Positions 1 to 13,900 of a stretch of 64,000 nucleotides of DNA are shown here, one piece after another. The first letter of the stretch is position 1, and each line of letters starts with the position of its first letter. The DNA comes from Phalacrocorax aristotelis (taxonomy: Eukaryota; Chordata; Aves; Suliformes; Phalacrocoracidae), in assembly GCF_949628215.1 (NCBI RefSeq), contig NC_134278.1, positions 106,559,277-106,623,276 of the forward strand. The letters are read 5' to 3'. The notes under the pieces were generated by a model, which was not told where the DNA came from, ran no database searches, and was given only the letters and a program-made list of their open reading frames with translations. The position numbers and the translations under genes were made by a program.

Positions 1-146
1 TTAAACAGAACTGGCCCCAAAACTGATCCCTGGGGAACCCTGCTCATGACCGGCTGCCAACTGGATTTAACTCCATTTACAACCCTCTGGGCTTGGCCAG
101 TTTTTTACCTAGGAAAGAGTATACCTGCCTAAGCCATTACTACAAC
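1..146 (-). mobile_element. CR1 LINE fragment, cut by the window edge
   Basis: Positions 1-80 match 44188-44267 of the CR1 near KCNH1 with about four differences, all transitions. The sequence then continues into further CR1 5'-side sequence (CAGTTTTTTACC, AGAGTATACCTGCC). Its coding strand is minus. The 3' part lies left of the window. Confidence 0.85.
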
Positions 147-1643
147 AGAGACCTTTTAAAACACTCCCTCTTGCAAAAAGGGAGGACTTCCCTCTCCCCT
201 CCTTTAGCTTTTATGAATATCCTGATGACCCTGGGTACTACTTGTCTGGGAAGTCCATAGGAACATCCGTCAGAACAACAGGCATCGTTATTTCTGTAAG
301 TAAATATTTCTAAATGTAAATGAAGTTTCTTTGGAGATGGGATCAGGTTCCCAAGAGGGATATCTGCTGCATTCATGATCCTCCTACTGCAGAACATTAC
401 AATCCCCCAGAGTGGAGCTCTGTGGCGACAAAGATCTGTCATATGGATCATCAAGTATCAGGGTGGAGGCATTACTTTTAAAATCACAACTCTTACCATT
501 CAGTGAGTGTAACAGGAGACCTGGTTTGCATTAAGACATAGTCATGTCCCTGAAGCAGCAGTAGAGGTCACAGTCCCTGGATGTCAGTTCTTCCTTTTGT
601 GCCAGTCCAAGGGAAAACTTCCACATCAGTAAAAGCAACAAGGATTTACTTTGCTGAATTTCTACCTTATTATCAATTTTAAGGACGTCTGTTATAAAAA
701 ATGGGACAGTTGCTTATTAAATAGCCAAAATACTATTGCCTGTATATTTTGCCTCTCCTCCCTACCCGAGAATAGATTTTTGACGCCTAATTCACCAGTA
801 ACAGACTACAAGTGGTGTTAAAGGAGCTTATACTTGCCTTTTGTATCTCACATACATCCTGTGATCATAAAGCAGATGTCTGTCACAATGCACCTGCTTT
901 CAACTCACTCAGAGAAAGGCAAACTCTGAGGTTTAGCTATTTCAACCTCAGGAAAAGCTGGAGGTTCACCACATTTATTAAAACAAGTTGCATTCAGCAC
1001 AATTTACAGTGCACAACTTTGCACTGGAGCTGTGACAGCTGCTAACTCCTTTATGGCTTCCTTTGCATTTTGAAATGCACCTCTGAGCAAACAATTTTGG
1101 TAAGTTTGTCTTTGCCCTGGCTTTGCTTTTGCCTAACCACATTTCTGCTTAGCACCAGCTGCAACTTCAGTCTATTCCTTTCTTTTGCTAGCAAGAGGCA
1201 CAACATTTAGTTACCTTCATCCTAAAGTCTTCCCTAAACTGTGCAATTCTGCTCTCTTCATATGTGAAGTCTCACATATATAAGCTACCGCTTTGTGCTG
1301 TTTTCTATGAACTCTGAAGTTTCCAGAATAAGCACCATATGGTTTAAGAAAAACCCCAACAATATAAAGAGGAACAAAACCCTAAGGACAGAGGTAACTA
1401 TAATTCCTTTTGCTCATGATCAACTGCAAGACAAATTAAACTGCTTTACTATGATGCACAATGTTTAGTGATTGTTTTATTAATGCAGAAATACCTGCTT
1501 AACTTCATACCCATTCTGATTTAAAGTGCAACAATTAAATCTGATAGCTCTTGTACATCCATATTTTGCAAGTGTTGTTCCTAGAAGACATGTCTTTCAG
1601 ATTATGCCTTGCATTTGTAAAATGTTTTTTAGTACCATTTTGC

Positions 1644-1649
1644 TTTATT
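1644..1649 (-). promoter_or_regulatory. Candidate distal poly(A) signal for RCOR3
   Basis: AATAAA on the minus strand about 2.9 kb past the stop codon. A second one lies at 1476-1481. Either would give a long 3' UTR. Transcript ends are needed to decide. Confidence 0.2.
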
Positions 1650-4275
1650 AACTAAAATAAACTGTACAAAAAGCTGTAGAGTTACATTAGCTTTGAACAA
1701 TGTAGGATACACGTTCTCTGCGAAATGTCAGTGTGCAAACATTTTACATTTTTTTAAAGTGACAAAATTAAGCCAACCTTGAAGTCAGAGTTCATTACTA
1801 CATTACAAAACAGGAGACTAGATATGGCAAAAGAAATTCCCCACTGAAATCAACACCATTGTATAATTTTATTTCTAATTCTTAAAAAAATATAAATGAA
1901 TTTAGAAGAGAATCACAGTATAAGGGCCCTAACATATTAGACCATTACAAGGTACATAAAAATAGAAGACACAGATTTCTTTGAAACTTTAATCCTTTAA
2001 GCAGCAAGCATATCACTCTCCAGGCAAACACTGCTTAAAACAAACCCTACCCCCCAAAACAGGACGTGCAAACTGTATGCACATATTCTGCAAAGCACAC
2101 AATAGACATTTTGCTATGTACATACTTACTTAGTACTACAAATGCTAGTTCCCTACTGTGTGCTACAGTGTATGTAAAGTAAGAAATACTACCTATCTCT
2201 GACCCTCCCTCCCCCCTTCAAATACAGCACCTTTGCCCAGTTATAGAATATTTAAACAAGATTAAACGGAATTACAATGTACTGAACAGTTTTATAGCAG
2301 TTGGTGGTGGCCACCTGTACCGCAACACCCAACATTCTGCATACTGAAGTCTACTGACAAGAGACAAGACAAAAATTAGCAAAGGTACAATACACACACC
2401 TGGGAGACTCAATGCTGAAACAAAAAAAAAGAAAAAAGAAAACCTGAAGATATATGTTATCACTACTAACAATTCAACTGAGACACTTAGGATGTCAGAA
2501 TGGACTAGATTCGTTTCGCATCAGTTTTAAAGATTGGAGAGCAGCCAGATTTGTGTGTAGTTGATGAAGGGACACTTAGAACTCCCAGAACACAAGTTTT
2601 GGTGCCCAGGAATTCCTCAGTGCTTGTTTTACAATACTGCTTTTCTTAGACAAGAGGTCATCTGATGCTCATGTAGTGGCTAAGCATCTGCTCTGATGCA
2701 AAAGAAAAACTGTAAGGAGGACCTTTTGTACGAGACCTCAGTGTAACAGTTGAAGCTGTTTGGAAAGGAAACTCTCTCAAGTTTGGTCTGAAAATATTTT
2801 TAAATGAAGAACTAAACCATAAAGGTCAACACCTTATCCGCAAGTCAGGCCACAACTATTAAACTTTAATACTAGATTTACAAATGAAATAGGGTCTGAT
2901 GCTATAAGAACTTCCCTCTGCACATAACAAAAACCTTAGCTGGCTGCTAAACTGATTGTTAGATCATTCAATTTATCTGTGAGAAAGCCTAGGGAGAGCA
3001 CATTCCATTTTCAAATAAAGTCTCATTTTAGTCAAGGGCAAATGTAGTTAATAACAGAATGAATTTAAAATGATTTCCAAACACTATTTCAGCTATAAGC
3101 AAAAATAATTTTCTACAATAGTATGGTAGTCAACATGAATGTTATTACATAGTCAAGAATGCAATATTTTTCAATAGCTTGGTTCAGATCACACAGTTTC
3201 AAACACTGCTACTCAAATTTGCAGCTTGGTTTACTTGGAGGGTAGAGGCATCTACTTAAAAACAAACAAACAAAGAACCCAACCAAAACCAAAGCCAACC
3301 TAGCTCCCCCCCAGACCACTGCTGGGAATAGATTGAGGTTTCAGACAAGAACATCTTGATGAATGCAGTGGAAAGAAAACCTTTTAATCTCCTAAAATTT
3401 GGAAGCAATAATTAATACCCAAATGCAGATTTTACTTAGTCAATAAAACAAGCACAAAACCCCACCCACAATAGCCTCAACCTAGCTCATCAACTCTGCC
3501 AGGAACAGCAAAAGTCAGAGATCATCATTTAACAGCAGGAGTGGGCCAGCAGCAGGCAACTCTATCACCACAATGTTCTACCACCACCATCAGCCTCTAT
3601 ACCTCCCTCGTGAATTCTTAGGCAAGATATCAGTGATCTAACATACACAGACTGCAGACCGCCATTCTCAGAGGAATGAAATCCTACTGTACTTAAGTTA
3701 GAAGAATTAGTGGAATAACAAATTAATAGCTCTGGCTATATTGTTCCTATCCTGTCATGCCCCCCGGGTGGTAGAAGTTACTGCCTCTCTCTCCATCCCA
3801 GCCCACAAGAGATATTGCAGCAGGAAACTGGACTCCCGTTTTCACTTAACTTCTATGAGTAGAACACGCATGATATTTAGTAAGTTTGGTACAATAGCTC
3901 ATTGAGTCTTCAGAATACTCTTTCAGAGGAGTATTTAATAAGACAGTACCTTTTTAAACAAGAAAAAGTATTCTGGGAAAAACATGAAGAAACAAAACAC
4001 CTACATTTTACAAGTGCATGAAATGCTTCTACTGTTATCTAAACAGGGCCAAAAATTCTGAGCCTAAGGCCATTATTTTTTTTGCACTAAAGAATAAAAA
4101 AAAAAAGTAATTCACACACACACAAAAACCCAACGCTACATTTAAGTCTCCTACGATATTACCTATTCCTAGATTTGCCGGACTACTTTCCTGTAGTTAG
4201 ATGCTTGACTACAAAGAACTGTAATAAAATAAATAGAGTAAAAATCAGTTAAACAAAATCTTGGTGTGTTGAACA

Positions 4276-4281
4276 TTTATT
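4276..4281 (-). promoter_or_regulatory. Candidate proximal poly(A) signal for RCOR3
   Basis: AATAAA on the minus strand about 280 nt past the stop codon, followed downstream by a T-rich stretch on that strand. Use is not shown. Confidence 0.3.
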
Positions 4282-4559
4282 CATTTAAGAAGTTAGCTTC
4301 CTTCAACAGTTAGTTATTCATATAGAGGAGGGCTGTACTGTAGGCATTGTTCTGCTGTACAAGTCTTTGACATAAAAATATTTTTATACAGGTGGTCATT
4401 CACGTGGTTCTGTTTCTGGTTATTAGCTTGCTCCTCTGTAAAACTGATCTGACACCTGTGAAGGCTTGCTCTTTTCTCCCCTTCATTATTTGGAAAAAAA
4501 AAAAGTACATTGATACCATTTTTCAAATGTAGGAGTTAGCATAATTCTGCTTTATTTCT

Positions 4560-4904
4560 TCAGTGCAGAGTGGATTGAGATTCTGTCTGAATTCCAATAA
4601 GCGAGGGTGGCTGCTGGCTGCTAACCGTGGTTAACACTGGCCTTGGGTTTAGACGAGGAGGCATGGAATTAGCTGGGCGGATGAGTGGTGGGGGAGGCTG
4701 ATTTAGAGTCGGCCTTGGCTGAATAAATCGCGCCTGCTGTTGAAGTGGCGGAGGCTGACGGTGGAGAGCAGGAGCAGCAGGAAGTGCTGGACGAAGTAAT
4801 GGGGGCGGCTGATTTAAAGTTGCCATGGGTGCGGTAGGTGCTGGAGCAGATGCCTGTGCTGGAGGTGAAGGGCCTAAACACTGAGTGGCCGGAGTGCTTT
4901 GTGC
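4560..4904 (-). CDS. RCOR3: RCOR3 terminal coding exon 12 (proline-rich tail)
   Basis: 345 nt including TGA. Encodes a Pro/Ala/Gln-rich C-terminus with two LNQPPP repeats, FIQPRP and the ending [14 protein letters not shown]. Acceptor TTTGTGCAG. The tail, absent from RCOR1, is characteristic of the longer RCOR3 isoforms. An out-of-frame overlapping open frame on the same strand is a shadow of the Pro/Ala-rich composition. Confidence 0.96.
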   Translation of the reverse strand, partial: AQSTPATQCLGPSPPAQASAPAPTAPMATLNQPPPLLRPALPAAPALHRQPPPLQQQARFIQPRPTLNQPPPPLIRPANSMPPRLNPRPVLTTVSSQQPPSLIGIQTESQSTLH

Positions 4905-7900
4905 CTGCACAAAGGACAAAGACAAGACCGCGTGAACAGCCATCCCAGTCAGAAAGCGATGCAGTTCGGCTGCCACTGTCCACTACACAGGAAACAGCAT
5001 TTAAAAAAAACAAAACCAAAAAAAACTGAGAAGTTACTGAAAAGAAATCACCAACCAAAACATTATAGACAGCAGAACTAAGAATATTTATGAAGCAAGA
5101 GTCTTCTTTCTAGAACAAGAACTGGAACTGTATTTTAACAATAAAACAGTAACGTGATCATCACTATGAAAGGTGCAGTCCTGCTACCAGCTGGTTAACG
5201 ACATTGGCTGAAGTTCTATGCAAGCTCATCATCATTCTTTAGAATGCGGTTTGCCACTCCACACCAGTTAACCTTACATTATAATCACTAAATAAAATGC
5301 TGTTCCTCAACCCATGCTTACTTATTTCTGGTACACAAAACACACCTCATCTTCTTCATCAGTGCTCTTTCCTGATGGCACATTAGAAGTATTTTTTGTG
5401 TCCTCCCCTAAAGCAGAAGCATCACCATTAGAAGCCAGGGTTCCTTGTTCCGCTTCCCATTCCTGCAATACCTCCTCTAAGTTAAACCGACGCCTGTAGT
5501 TTACAAAGAAGTTCTTCACTTGGCCAACAGTCTTGTTGCCAATTACATCTGCAATAGCTTGAAAATCTTTACCATATTTTCGGACACCTGGAAGGCAAAG
5601 TAAATAACATAGCTGTGAAGAATCAGTCAGGCACAGCTACGTGTGATGTATTTATAGAGAGAACCTATGGGACCTGCAAACCAAGGACTTGCTAATTAGG
5701 AAGACTTCTCAATTAGGAGAAGGCCTCAATTTCCATTAAAACAAAATAATTTAATTGCACGGCTATCAACATACAAATCGAGAACTTTATTAAAAGGTCA
5801 TTACCCACTCTTCTTAAAGATCCTGGCTTACTCACCAAGCCTCCCAACCTAAAAACAGAGAGATCTGGCTTCTGACGAATAAAGTAAATCCTTCAGTGTG
5901 CTTGCAGTAAGGGCATAAGCCTTACTTCAAGATGGGAGAGGGAAGGTGACCAAGCATGTGTGTATAGCTGTAAACAGGGTATAACACTAGAAATGTCAAG
6001 TGACAACTGTTGACAGCTTCTCTAGATTCCCGCTGTGCCAGCTGCATGCAGATATTTATTTGCCTACAACCTGTGTAGCAGGAGTGGTAGAGGGCAGTAG
6101 CTACTGGATCAACCACAGGGCAGATCAGGGGGCATAGTTCCATAAGTAACGATATACTCCTCATTCCTCCACTTTGGACATGGTCTACTAAGGCTACAAA
6201 GAGCAACTGTAAAGCATTCACCTGACAAAATCTTTTTAAAACTTTCATTCACCGTTAGAGCTGGGCAGAAGAATCTGGGGTTTTGGGACAACCACCTTGG
6301 GGTATTTAAATAAATATAAGCTACTGGTGTCTGTTTATAAGACAGCTCAGTACAAGCCTCTGGGATCAAATCCTCCAGGAAGAAGCAGCATGACAGAAGA
6401 TCTTTGCATCTTTCCCTTCAGTCATTTTTATATTGACATCAGTAGGTCACTTCTGTTTATAAGCAGTTAACCAGAAAATGCTGCTGGTCCTTTGCAAACA
6501 TCCCAAAACATGCTTTTTCAAGTTCTAAAACTACATTTGCATACAACACAAAAAAACAACCCTTGAGTACAGCATTCCATAGTTTTAAACCTAAAATTGG
6601 AATTATAATCTAAAGTTTGATTTTTCTCTCAGTTGTGTTTAGGGTATTTGCCTAGTTCCTCTCTCCTGCTTAAGGAAAAAAAAATATCTTCAAACTCTCC
6701 AGCATCCTAGCACACAGCTTTTAGCTGCACAAAGTATATTTTTAATCACAAATGTCCAAAAGTTTGCAGCCTAGAAGAAATGAACAGTTTTATTCCACAC
6801 TCAGTAAACAGAAGACTCATTTTTTGCTCTCAGCTATGCATGAGTGAATTACAATTTGACTCCTGTGAAGCTCCTGATAACTAAACTCATTCAGAACATA
6901 TTACAGTGCTTAGAGGACAGGCACTCTGTCTCATTACAGGAAGAGAAATTTATGGCTGTTTTCATGCCTCACTTCAGAAAGTGAAGCAAAGGATTCAGAA
7001 AGTAAGAGTTGTTTCCAATGTGAAAGCTATGTTCCTTTTCAACTTCACTGTGAAGAGTATGACCTTCAGCTTGTTCTGCTCTTTTCTACTTTCTTCGTTA
7101 ATAGGCACTTCTGATGTGTTAATGTACACTGACTGTAATTTAAGAGAAAAGTTCAGCAACAATTTCTGTAGCTGAAGCTAATGTTTCAACTGTCAAGAGC
7201 CCAGCTACATTATTTAAGATCTTTTCTGGGGCATAAAAAAAGAATCCAACCATCCTGACTGCAAGAACCTTGGAAAGAAAACAAAGGGACCTAGCAGAGC
7301 CACATGGGAGGGCACGTATCTAGGCAAAGCAGAGACATGGATTTGGCTCTGTGCTTTACCAGTTGTAGAAGGATTCAGCTATACTCCTTAAAAGCTGTGT
7401 GCATCCACAGAGCACTTCCTCCAGTGCCTTAATATTCTTTGATTGCCCTATCATTATCACCCTTACAAATTTATAATGATCATTAGATGTCCACAGCAAC
7501 ATATCTAACATCCTGTACAATTAATCAAGTGAGCAAAGTGCCCAGCAGAACAGAGCACATTTTTGTCTGAAACCTAATTCAGACTTTCAGTGACTTCAGC
7601 CTTTTCTGTTACTATGCTGTCTAATTCTTCTTTCCCCTTAACCTGCAAAATGACTGAGCCTGTTGGCTAACTTTAGTTGAAGTTGTCAAAAATAAGGTCT
7701 TAAAGCCTATTTCCAAGCAAGCAGCTTGAAACCAGCATATCTTGCCTTCACTGACAGCCCAACTATAAGAAATATCTACAGGAAATAAAATTTCCTTACT
7801 TCAGCTACACACAGCACTACTCATTTTGGGTTCTTTTCAGAGTGTTATTTAGTACTGCTCTAGCATCACCACAACGACTTTTACACAATGATGTAGTAGA

Positions 7901-10900
7901 ACCTTTTAAGCTGCATCAGAAACAGAGTAAGTTCAATGTGTTTATGTAAGTTTTATGCATAAGGTGCTGGCATATCTGTAACAGTTGATGCCATCTCATC
8001 ATCCCTTTCAAACTGGTGCACATTACTTATGCATCCTTATAAAAATTATGTGCTAAACACCACCCAGATTTCTAAAGTTTAATCTGTTATTCAATAAGAA
8101 TAATTTTATTAGGTTGCTGAAAGTGAAGCTCAAAAGATGACTGCGTAACCTCCCTTCACATGTATGAATGTCTTTCTCGCAGCTCGTTTGAAAGTAGCCC
8201 TGATTGTGGGAATCCTTCAAGCTCTTCAAAACTTCACCCAGTTGCAAAGATGCACTTGAACATGTGCGTGCTATTACAATGTTTCATCTGGAATGTCTAA
8301 TTTGGAAAAACTCATAAATCCAAGTTTGATGCTGTCTACACTGCTTAACACTGTGCAGCTCAGCAAACACTGACGGGCACACAAAACATTATCCTGGGTC
8401 CAAAGCATTATAATACAGCACCACAACGAAGCAGAAACAGTTAACGGCAACCGCCAGGTTATGAAAGCTGCAGTTTCACTGTCATGGGATTACAGTGCTC
8501 CTGACAACTACCTTACATAGAGTCAGATCCTGGTTGTCCCAACGGCTTTTCACTGCATTGCTATGAAAGTCATACACTGCTTTTCAATTCAAATTTTATT
8601 GTTTTGACCAAGTCTTCAAATATTTTTGCAATTGCAATTTTCATATGGTTGAGATCTTAGTTTGAAAAGATGATCGCACTCATCCATTTCTAACATAAAG
8701 TTTGTAACTTAAGAACAGCAAGTGATGAACTGACCCATTACATTCAAACAAGGTTGAACAGTAACCAGATAAATTACACTGCAAAAGATAATCTCAGAGA
8801 TCGTAAGTCTGAGTTCACAACCCCACTGCAGGCAGCCACACTGCTTTTAAGATTATACACTCAGCTCCATTTTAAGGTGGGTTTTTTCATTACCTCCTCT
8901 TTAGTTACTGTCAATCTCTTGAGATTAGCCCATAGATGACATTTTTTTTTTCATGTTTAGGAAAAACAGTACAAAAATTGTATTAATGCAGATTATTTTT
9001 ATGACTTCCACGGTAGGATTTAATGTCTGAATTCAAGTGAACAAATCACAGAAGTGCCACCTACCTGCTTAACGCTTAGGATTTCTGTAAAATTAAGAGT
9101 ACATGCCAAAACGCATCAATATATTTGATGAAATAAACCTGCTTTAAATGTACAAACTAATGTCCCCATGCTCAAGTCAACTTCCAAGTTTAAGCCTAAA
9201 ACAAATCATGGCAGCTTTTACTACAGCAACCATGACTACTTCCTTTTAAAAACAGATTCAGGGCAAAAGACAGCGTGGCTCCTTCATGCATAAGCCTACT
9301 AGCTCAAGCAATTATTTTGAAGCAAGAGATCAGGGTCCCTAGCCTGAGGGACAAGAGGTTAAAACCTACAGCACTCTCATTCCAGGAGGGAGACTCTACT
9401 GCTGGGCAGTAAATAAGGGAGGGACAATAAGAATACTTTGTTCTTGGCATTAAGGGGTTCTCCCATCTGTTTTATATGGTGGCAAACAGGAAATACATGT
9501 AAGAAACAGATGTAAATTCAATGAAACGAGTTGCTTCCAGAAGGCCTGATTTCTCACCCCACCCTTAAGTATTGAGGCTGACTACCTTTATAAAACATGA
9601 AACATTTCTTAGAGAAGAGACCAGAAGACTGGAACTCCTCTCCAGGGAGTCATCATCAACCCTCATTCTTTTGCCCGTGCTCCAGTTTTATTATTTATCT
9701 TGTCAGTCACACAGTGCCATAGCTTAACAAAACTTCAATGCACTCTTATCACTTCCTAAACAGATGCTTAGTGAGAGCTCAGATAACTATACTATGAAAA
9801 TGCATGATGGTTTGAATCCTTTCATACTAAGGCAGGCACAATGAACCTGGATTTTTCCCCCACTTCTCCAGCAAGCATTCTACTTACTAGGCTATCATAT
9901 TAAAGATGGGCTTCTCCTTCAGTTGCATTTGGGAACAAAATTTTTTAAAAATAAGCTTGTTAGCAATACCAAGAGGATGAACTTAGGACAGAAAATGGTT
10001 TGGAGATGTAAATCCCAGTCTGAGGCATGTAAGTTGAGAGGCATGATTTCAGACACACCATGCTCTTCAGCATTTCCATTCATACTTCAAAATAAACCTA
10101 ACTTTAGGTTCAGTCATCTGGCTAGTAACTACCAGGTATGGCACACCTGACAACTTTACACTGATATCCTGATCCAGCTAAAGATTTTATACTAAAATTC
10201 AGTCTTTCTTTTAAAGGAGGTGAAGAATACAGAGAACTAAAGCAGATCTGTTTATTTTCTTAGATTTTCTCATTATATTTTCTTAAATTATATTATCTTT
10301 TCTTAAAGCTGATTATATTTTCTTAAAAAAGATGATCCATAGAAGTGAGCCAGTATACAGTGACTTCAAGACCGCATTAGGTTCTCCAGACATTTCCCTT
10401 GCACGTTCCTTGATTAGGCAGTGCATGTTAAAGCAAGACAAGATTCAGTTTTCCTTCATATAAATGAAATAGCTGCAAATTAGCTGTATCAATAGCCTAC
10501 TAAAAATACTGTTTTTTCTCCAATAAGACTGTTAGTCAAGTAATCATACCCAGCTTCAGGCTCTTAGAAGCCCTCCATGGGGTAGATATCTGCTCTTTCA
10601 TTCCCTCATGAACAGAGAAAAGTAACTGTAAAGCAGTTTTACTTCTGCTTTTTCCTACTTTAAGAATATGGGGAGATGTCTTCAACTATTACTTCAGTCT
10701 CCCACTTTAGAGACATAAGGTAATTTAGAATATGATTGAAGGGACTTTTTGGTACTACTACAGTTGTTAAACACGGCTTAGCTTTTCTCTTTGAGATTTA
10801 ATATGGGTCAACTGAAAAACTAATGTCATGTTGCTTGAATGCCCTAAATATTCTCACTAGTTTTGCTGTTTTCCCAGTGACTTTCTTGTAAGACCAGATA

Positions 10901-13900
10901 AAGTTTAGCTTTACATTCAAGGGAAATAGAAACATAAGCCTGGGTACCTCTTCAAATCCTTTACATCAGATTTCAAGTCACTACTACTATTAACATACCT
11001 TGTACTGCAAGAAGCTGCTCTTCTGTGGTCCAACGGGCATTGATTTTCTGATTAGACTATTAAAATTAGAAAGATGGCACAAAGATCATTAAAATGTTTG
11101 AACAGCTGCAAAATATGAGTATCAATGCATTTTACTTACACTACATTTTGTAACATAGGTAAAAATCTCTTGCTTATAAGCCATAATTTCATAGTGCTTT
11201 CATGAACAGAAGTAGCATTTAAGGATTTGAGCTTAGAACTAAGTTTAAAACCAGTTTTCCCTCTGTTTACTGCAGTTCCTCATATCAGCTATACCATAAC
11301 TTATGCACAAGCTAATGATCTTTATGCAGACAGAATTTGAATTTATAGTTACATTTAGCTAAACTATTATGACTTGGTGTCTGGAGTATTTTGGATTCAC
11401 GTTATGTTTCATATCCAAGCCTTTAAAACAAGCAAAAAAAGAACTTCAGTACTAATAAATCATTCGCTTCAGATGCTCGAATGTATATAAAGTCACATTT
11501 GCACACAGAGCATAGAATTTACTGCTGGCAATCTACATCAACTACTTTTAATCAGAAAAAAACCCATATATTAGGGCTCAGTTTTAGCTCCCTACTGTCA
11601 TGAACGGGCATGACATTTCAGTTTCTTCCGCTTCTTTATTCAGCCAGTTGCCATAAAAAAGCCTACCGCTAATTTCTTGTAAAGAAGCCCGACAGACTCA
11701 CCCCTGCGTGTAATTCAATGGAACCTGTTTAAGGGGCTGCTGAAATGCAAACACTATGCTGCAGCACAACACATTTCTGTAGCTTCCCCCTAATCTAAGT
11801 GCAAGGCCACAAATTCTAATATTTATTCTGATTTACCTCAGGAGGTTTGAATTCTTCAATCCCGCCTTCCATTTTCTGTTTAAGTGCACTGTTTACTTGC
11901 TTAGCATTTTGAACCTTGGTCAAAAACAACAAAGTTAATCAGCTCCACAAAGAAAGTTGGTCACTTTACACATATATCTTCACTAGGATTGCCACAAGTG
12001 TACCTCCTAAGTTAGAAAGAGAAATATTATGGTTTAAGGCTTCACTACTTTTAACTGTTTTTAAATAAAAGTTTAAAAAAATACAGCACAGTTTACTATG
12101 GAGAGAAAAATATTTGAGCCAGTCTTTCAAGAGAACAGTTTTTCTGCAGGAATATTAAAAGTAGGACATAATAAGCAAGTTTTGATAATGATGTATATGT
12201 TCCTGAAGAATGCAGAATATTCTAGACACAGAACTTTGTTCTTCGAAATTTGAGATGTACTGTATACATTAACGTCTTCCTTCTCCAAAAGCACTTTGGG
12301 GAAGAAAAAAAAAAAGATTTATGAGATGTTTCCAGTTAGTTCCTTCTGACAGACTGCTTTTTATTGACCTTAGATCATCATGATTTCCTTTACCAGTGAT
12401 TCTTGAAATGATTTAAAATATTTAAATAAAATATCTTATTCTATAAAAAGGAGAGAGCTTCCAAACCATACATATATATATAGTTATTAACCATTTAAAC
12501 CTGGCAGTGATGCAGATAAGGTGACATAGGTAAGAAAATAGTTCTGCATACTATGGTGCACAGCTATTACAAGAGTTCTTTAAGTATGGACACAGAAGCA
12601 GACAACTCAGTGGGAGATTCCAAAGGCTGCATCACTGAGAGCACTGCAAGGGGGAAAAAAAAAAAAAAAAAAAAAAAGAGAGAGAAACACAACCTCAAGG
12701 CTGTAACTCACCTACACTTAGGCTAAAGAGTGAAACCCACCTATGCTATTTAGGCCCAGAGTCCTGCTGTGACAGAAAGAAGCATATTTCTCCTGTAAAA
12801 GAATACAAGGGAGCAAAACCCCCATGAAACCCTTTATTCACTCCATGATTTTGCAACATGGCAGCTCTTAGCCATCTATAAGGAGGCAGAAATTCCAGGA
12901 GATAACGCTTGACTTTGTAGTCCAGTCACTCCTAAAAAGCAAGCATGCACATACTGCTGTACCCTTAGAAGCTGAATAGATACTGTGTTTAAGCTTTAAG
13001 TGCCAAAAGTTAATTTCTTCATGCAAAGGATGAAGGTATTGTCCTCTTAAAGATGAAGACTACAAAGCTTTTCTAAATTTAATAAGGAGTAGAAAGTTCA
13101 TCAATTCAAACAGAGAAATAACTAGGCCCATGACTCCCCTCCCCCCATACTTTCATGGTATGTGGGGAAGGACATCCAGAAAAACAGCTACAATTTTAAG
13201 CATAAACAAATGTAACTTCTACTGCTTCATTGGTCTTATTCTGATTTGTCAAATACTTTTAACAAAGTAAAAAAAAACCTCAAATGAAACATGACAGGTT
13301 TTCTCCTGCCCCCATATCTGTAACATCGTTTTCACGCCATACTCCACCCCCGCCCTTTTTTTTTTTTTTTAAAAGGAAGTCATCTTGTTTCATGTTATCC
13401 ACAAGAGCAGATGAACATAAACAAAGCCGAAGAATAGCTAGTCAGCTAGCATCCAGCATTTCTGGTGATAACTGTGAAACAAAATTAGGAAGACTCACAT
13501 TAAAGAAGTTTCAGAATCTTCATAGATAATCTTCAAAATCATTACAATCAGAACAATCTGAGATGAAAACAAAACAAGACCAATAACCCATGGTACCTGT
13601 CGCTTTAACGAGATTAGTTCCATATCCAGCTGTCTAAGAATTGTGTTGGCTGCATTGGGACTACAGGAAACAGCTATCACATCTTCCTGGGTCAGGTACA
13701 TGCCTTTTGGTGGACGGCATTTGGAACGCTGAGAATGGTGGCGATGCTGCAAGCTCTGATACTCTCTTCTACCCAGACCTATTTTGCTGGTCTGAACAGG
13801 CTGCTCATTATTGCCCTTTAATTTATAAGAGATAAATCATTAAAGAATAACAGTATCTTATATGCAACTTTAATAAAGTATCACATAGCATTGTAATGTC

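Larger units (their letters stand above)
147..4559 (-). other. Putative RCOR3 3' UTR and downstream flank
   Basis: No coding sequence is supported. Candidate minus-strand AATAAA signals are at 4276-4281, 1868-1873, 1644-1649 and 1476-1481, so the 3' UTR could be short or about 3 kb; I cannot choose. A minus-strand TGTACATA at 2115-2122 fits the Pumilio consensus. Short A-rich and CA-rich stretches occur near 4075-4125. The small open frames here look random. Confidence 0.5.

Noticed and set aside
147-4559. Possible TRAF5, the gene next to RCOR3 in human, at the left edge
   Set aside because: No TRAF-like coding sequence can be seen; if present it lies beyond the window.
4669-5058. 129-codon Ser/Thr-rich minus-strand frame overlapping RCOR3 exon 12
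   Set aside because: Out-of-frame shadow of the RCOR3 proline-rich tail.
12655-12677. A23 run as the tail of a processed retrocopy
   Set aside because: No retrocopy body or CR1 sequence on either side; CR1 does not use poly(A) tails.
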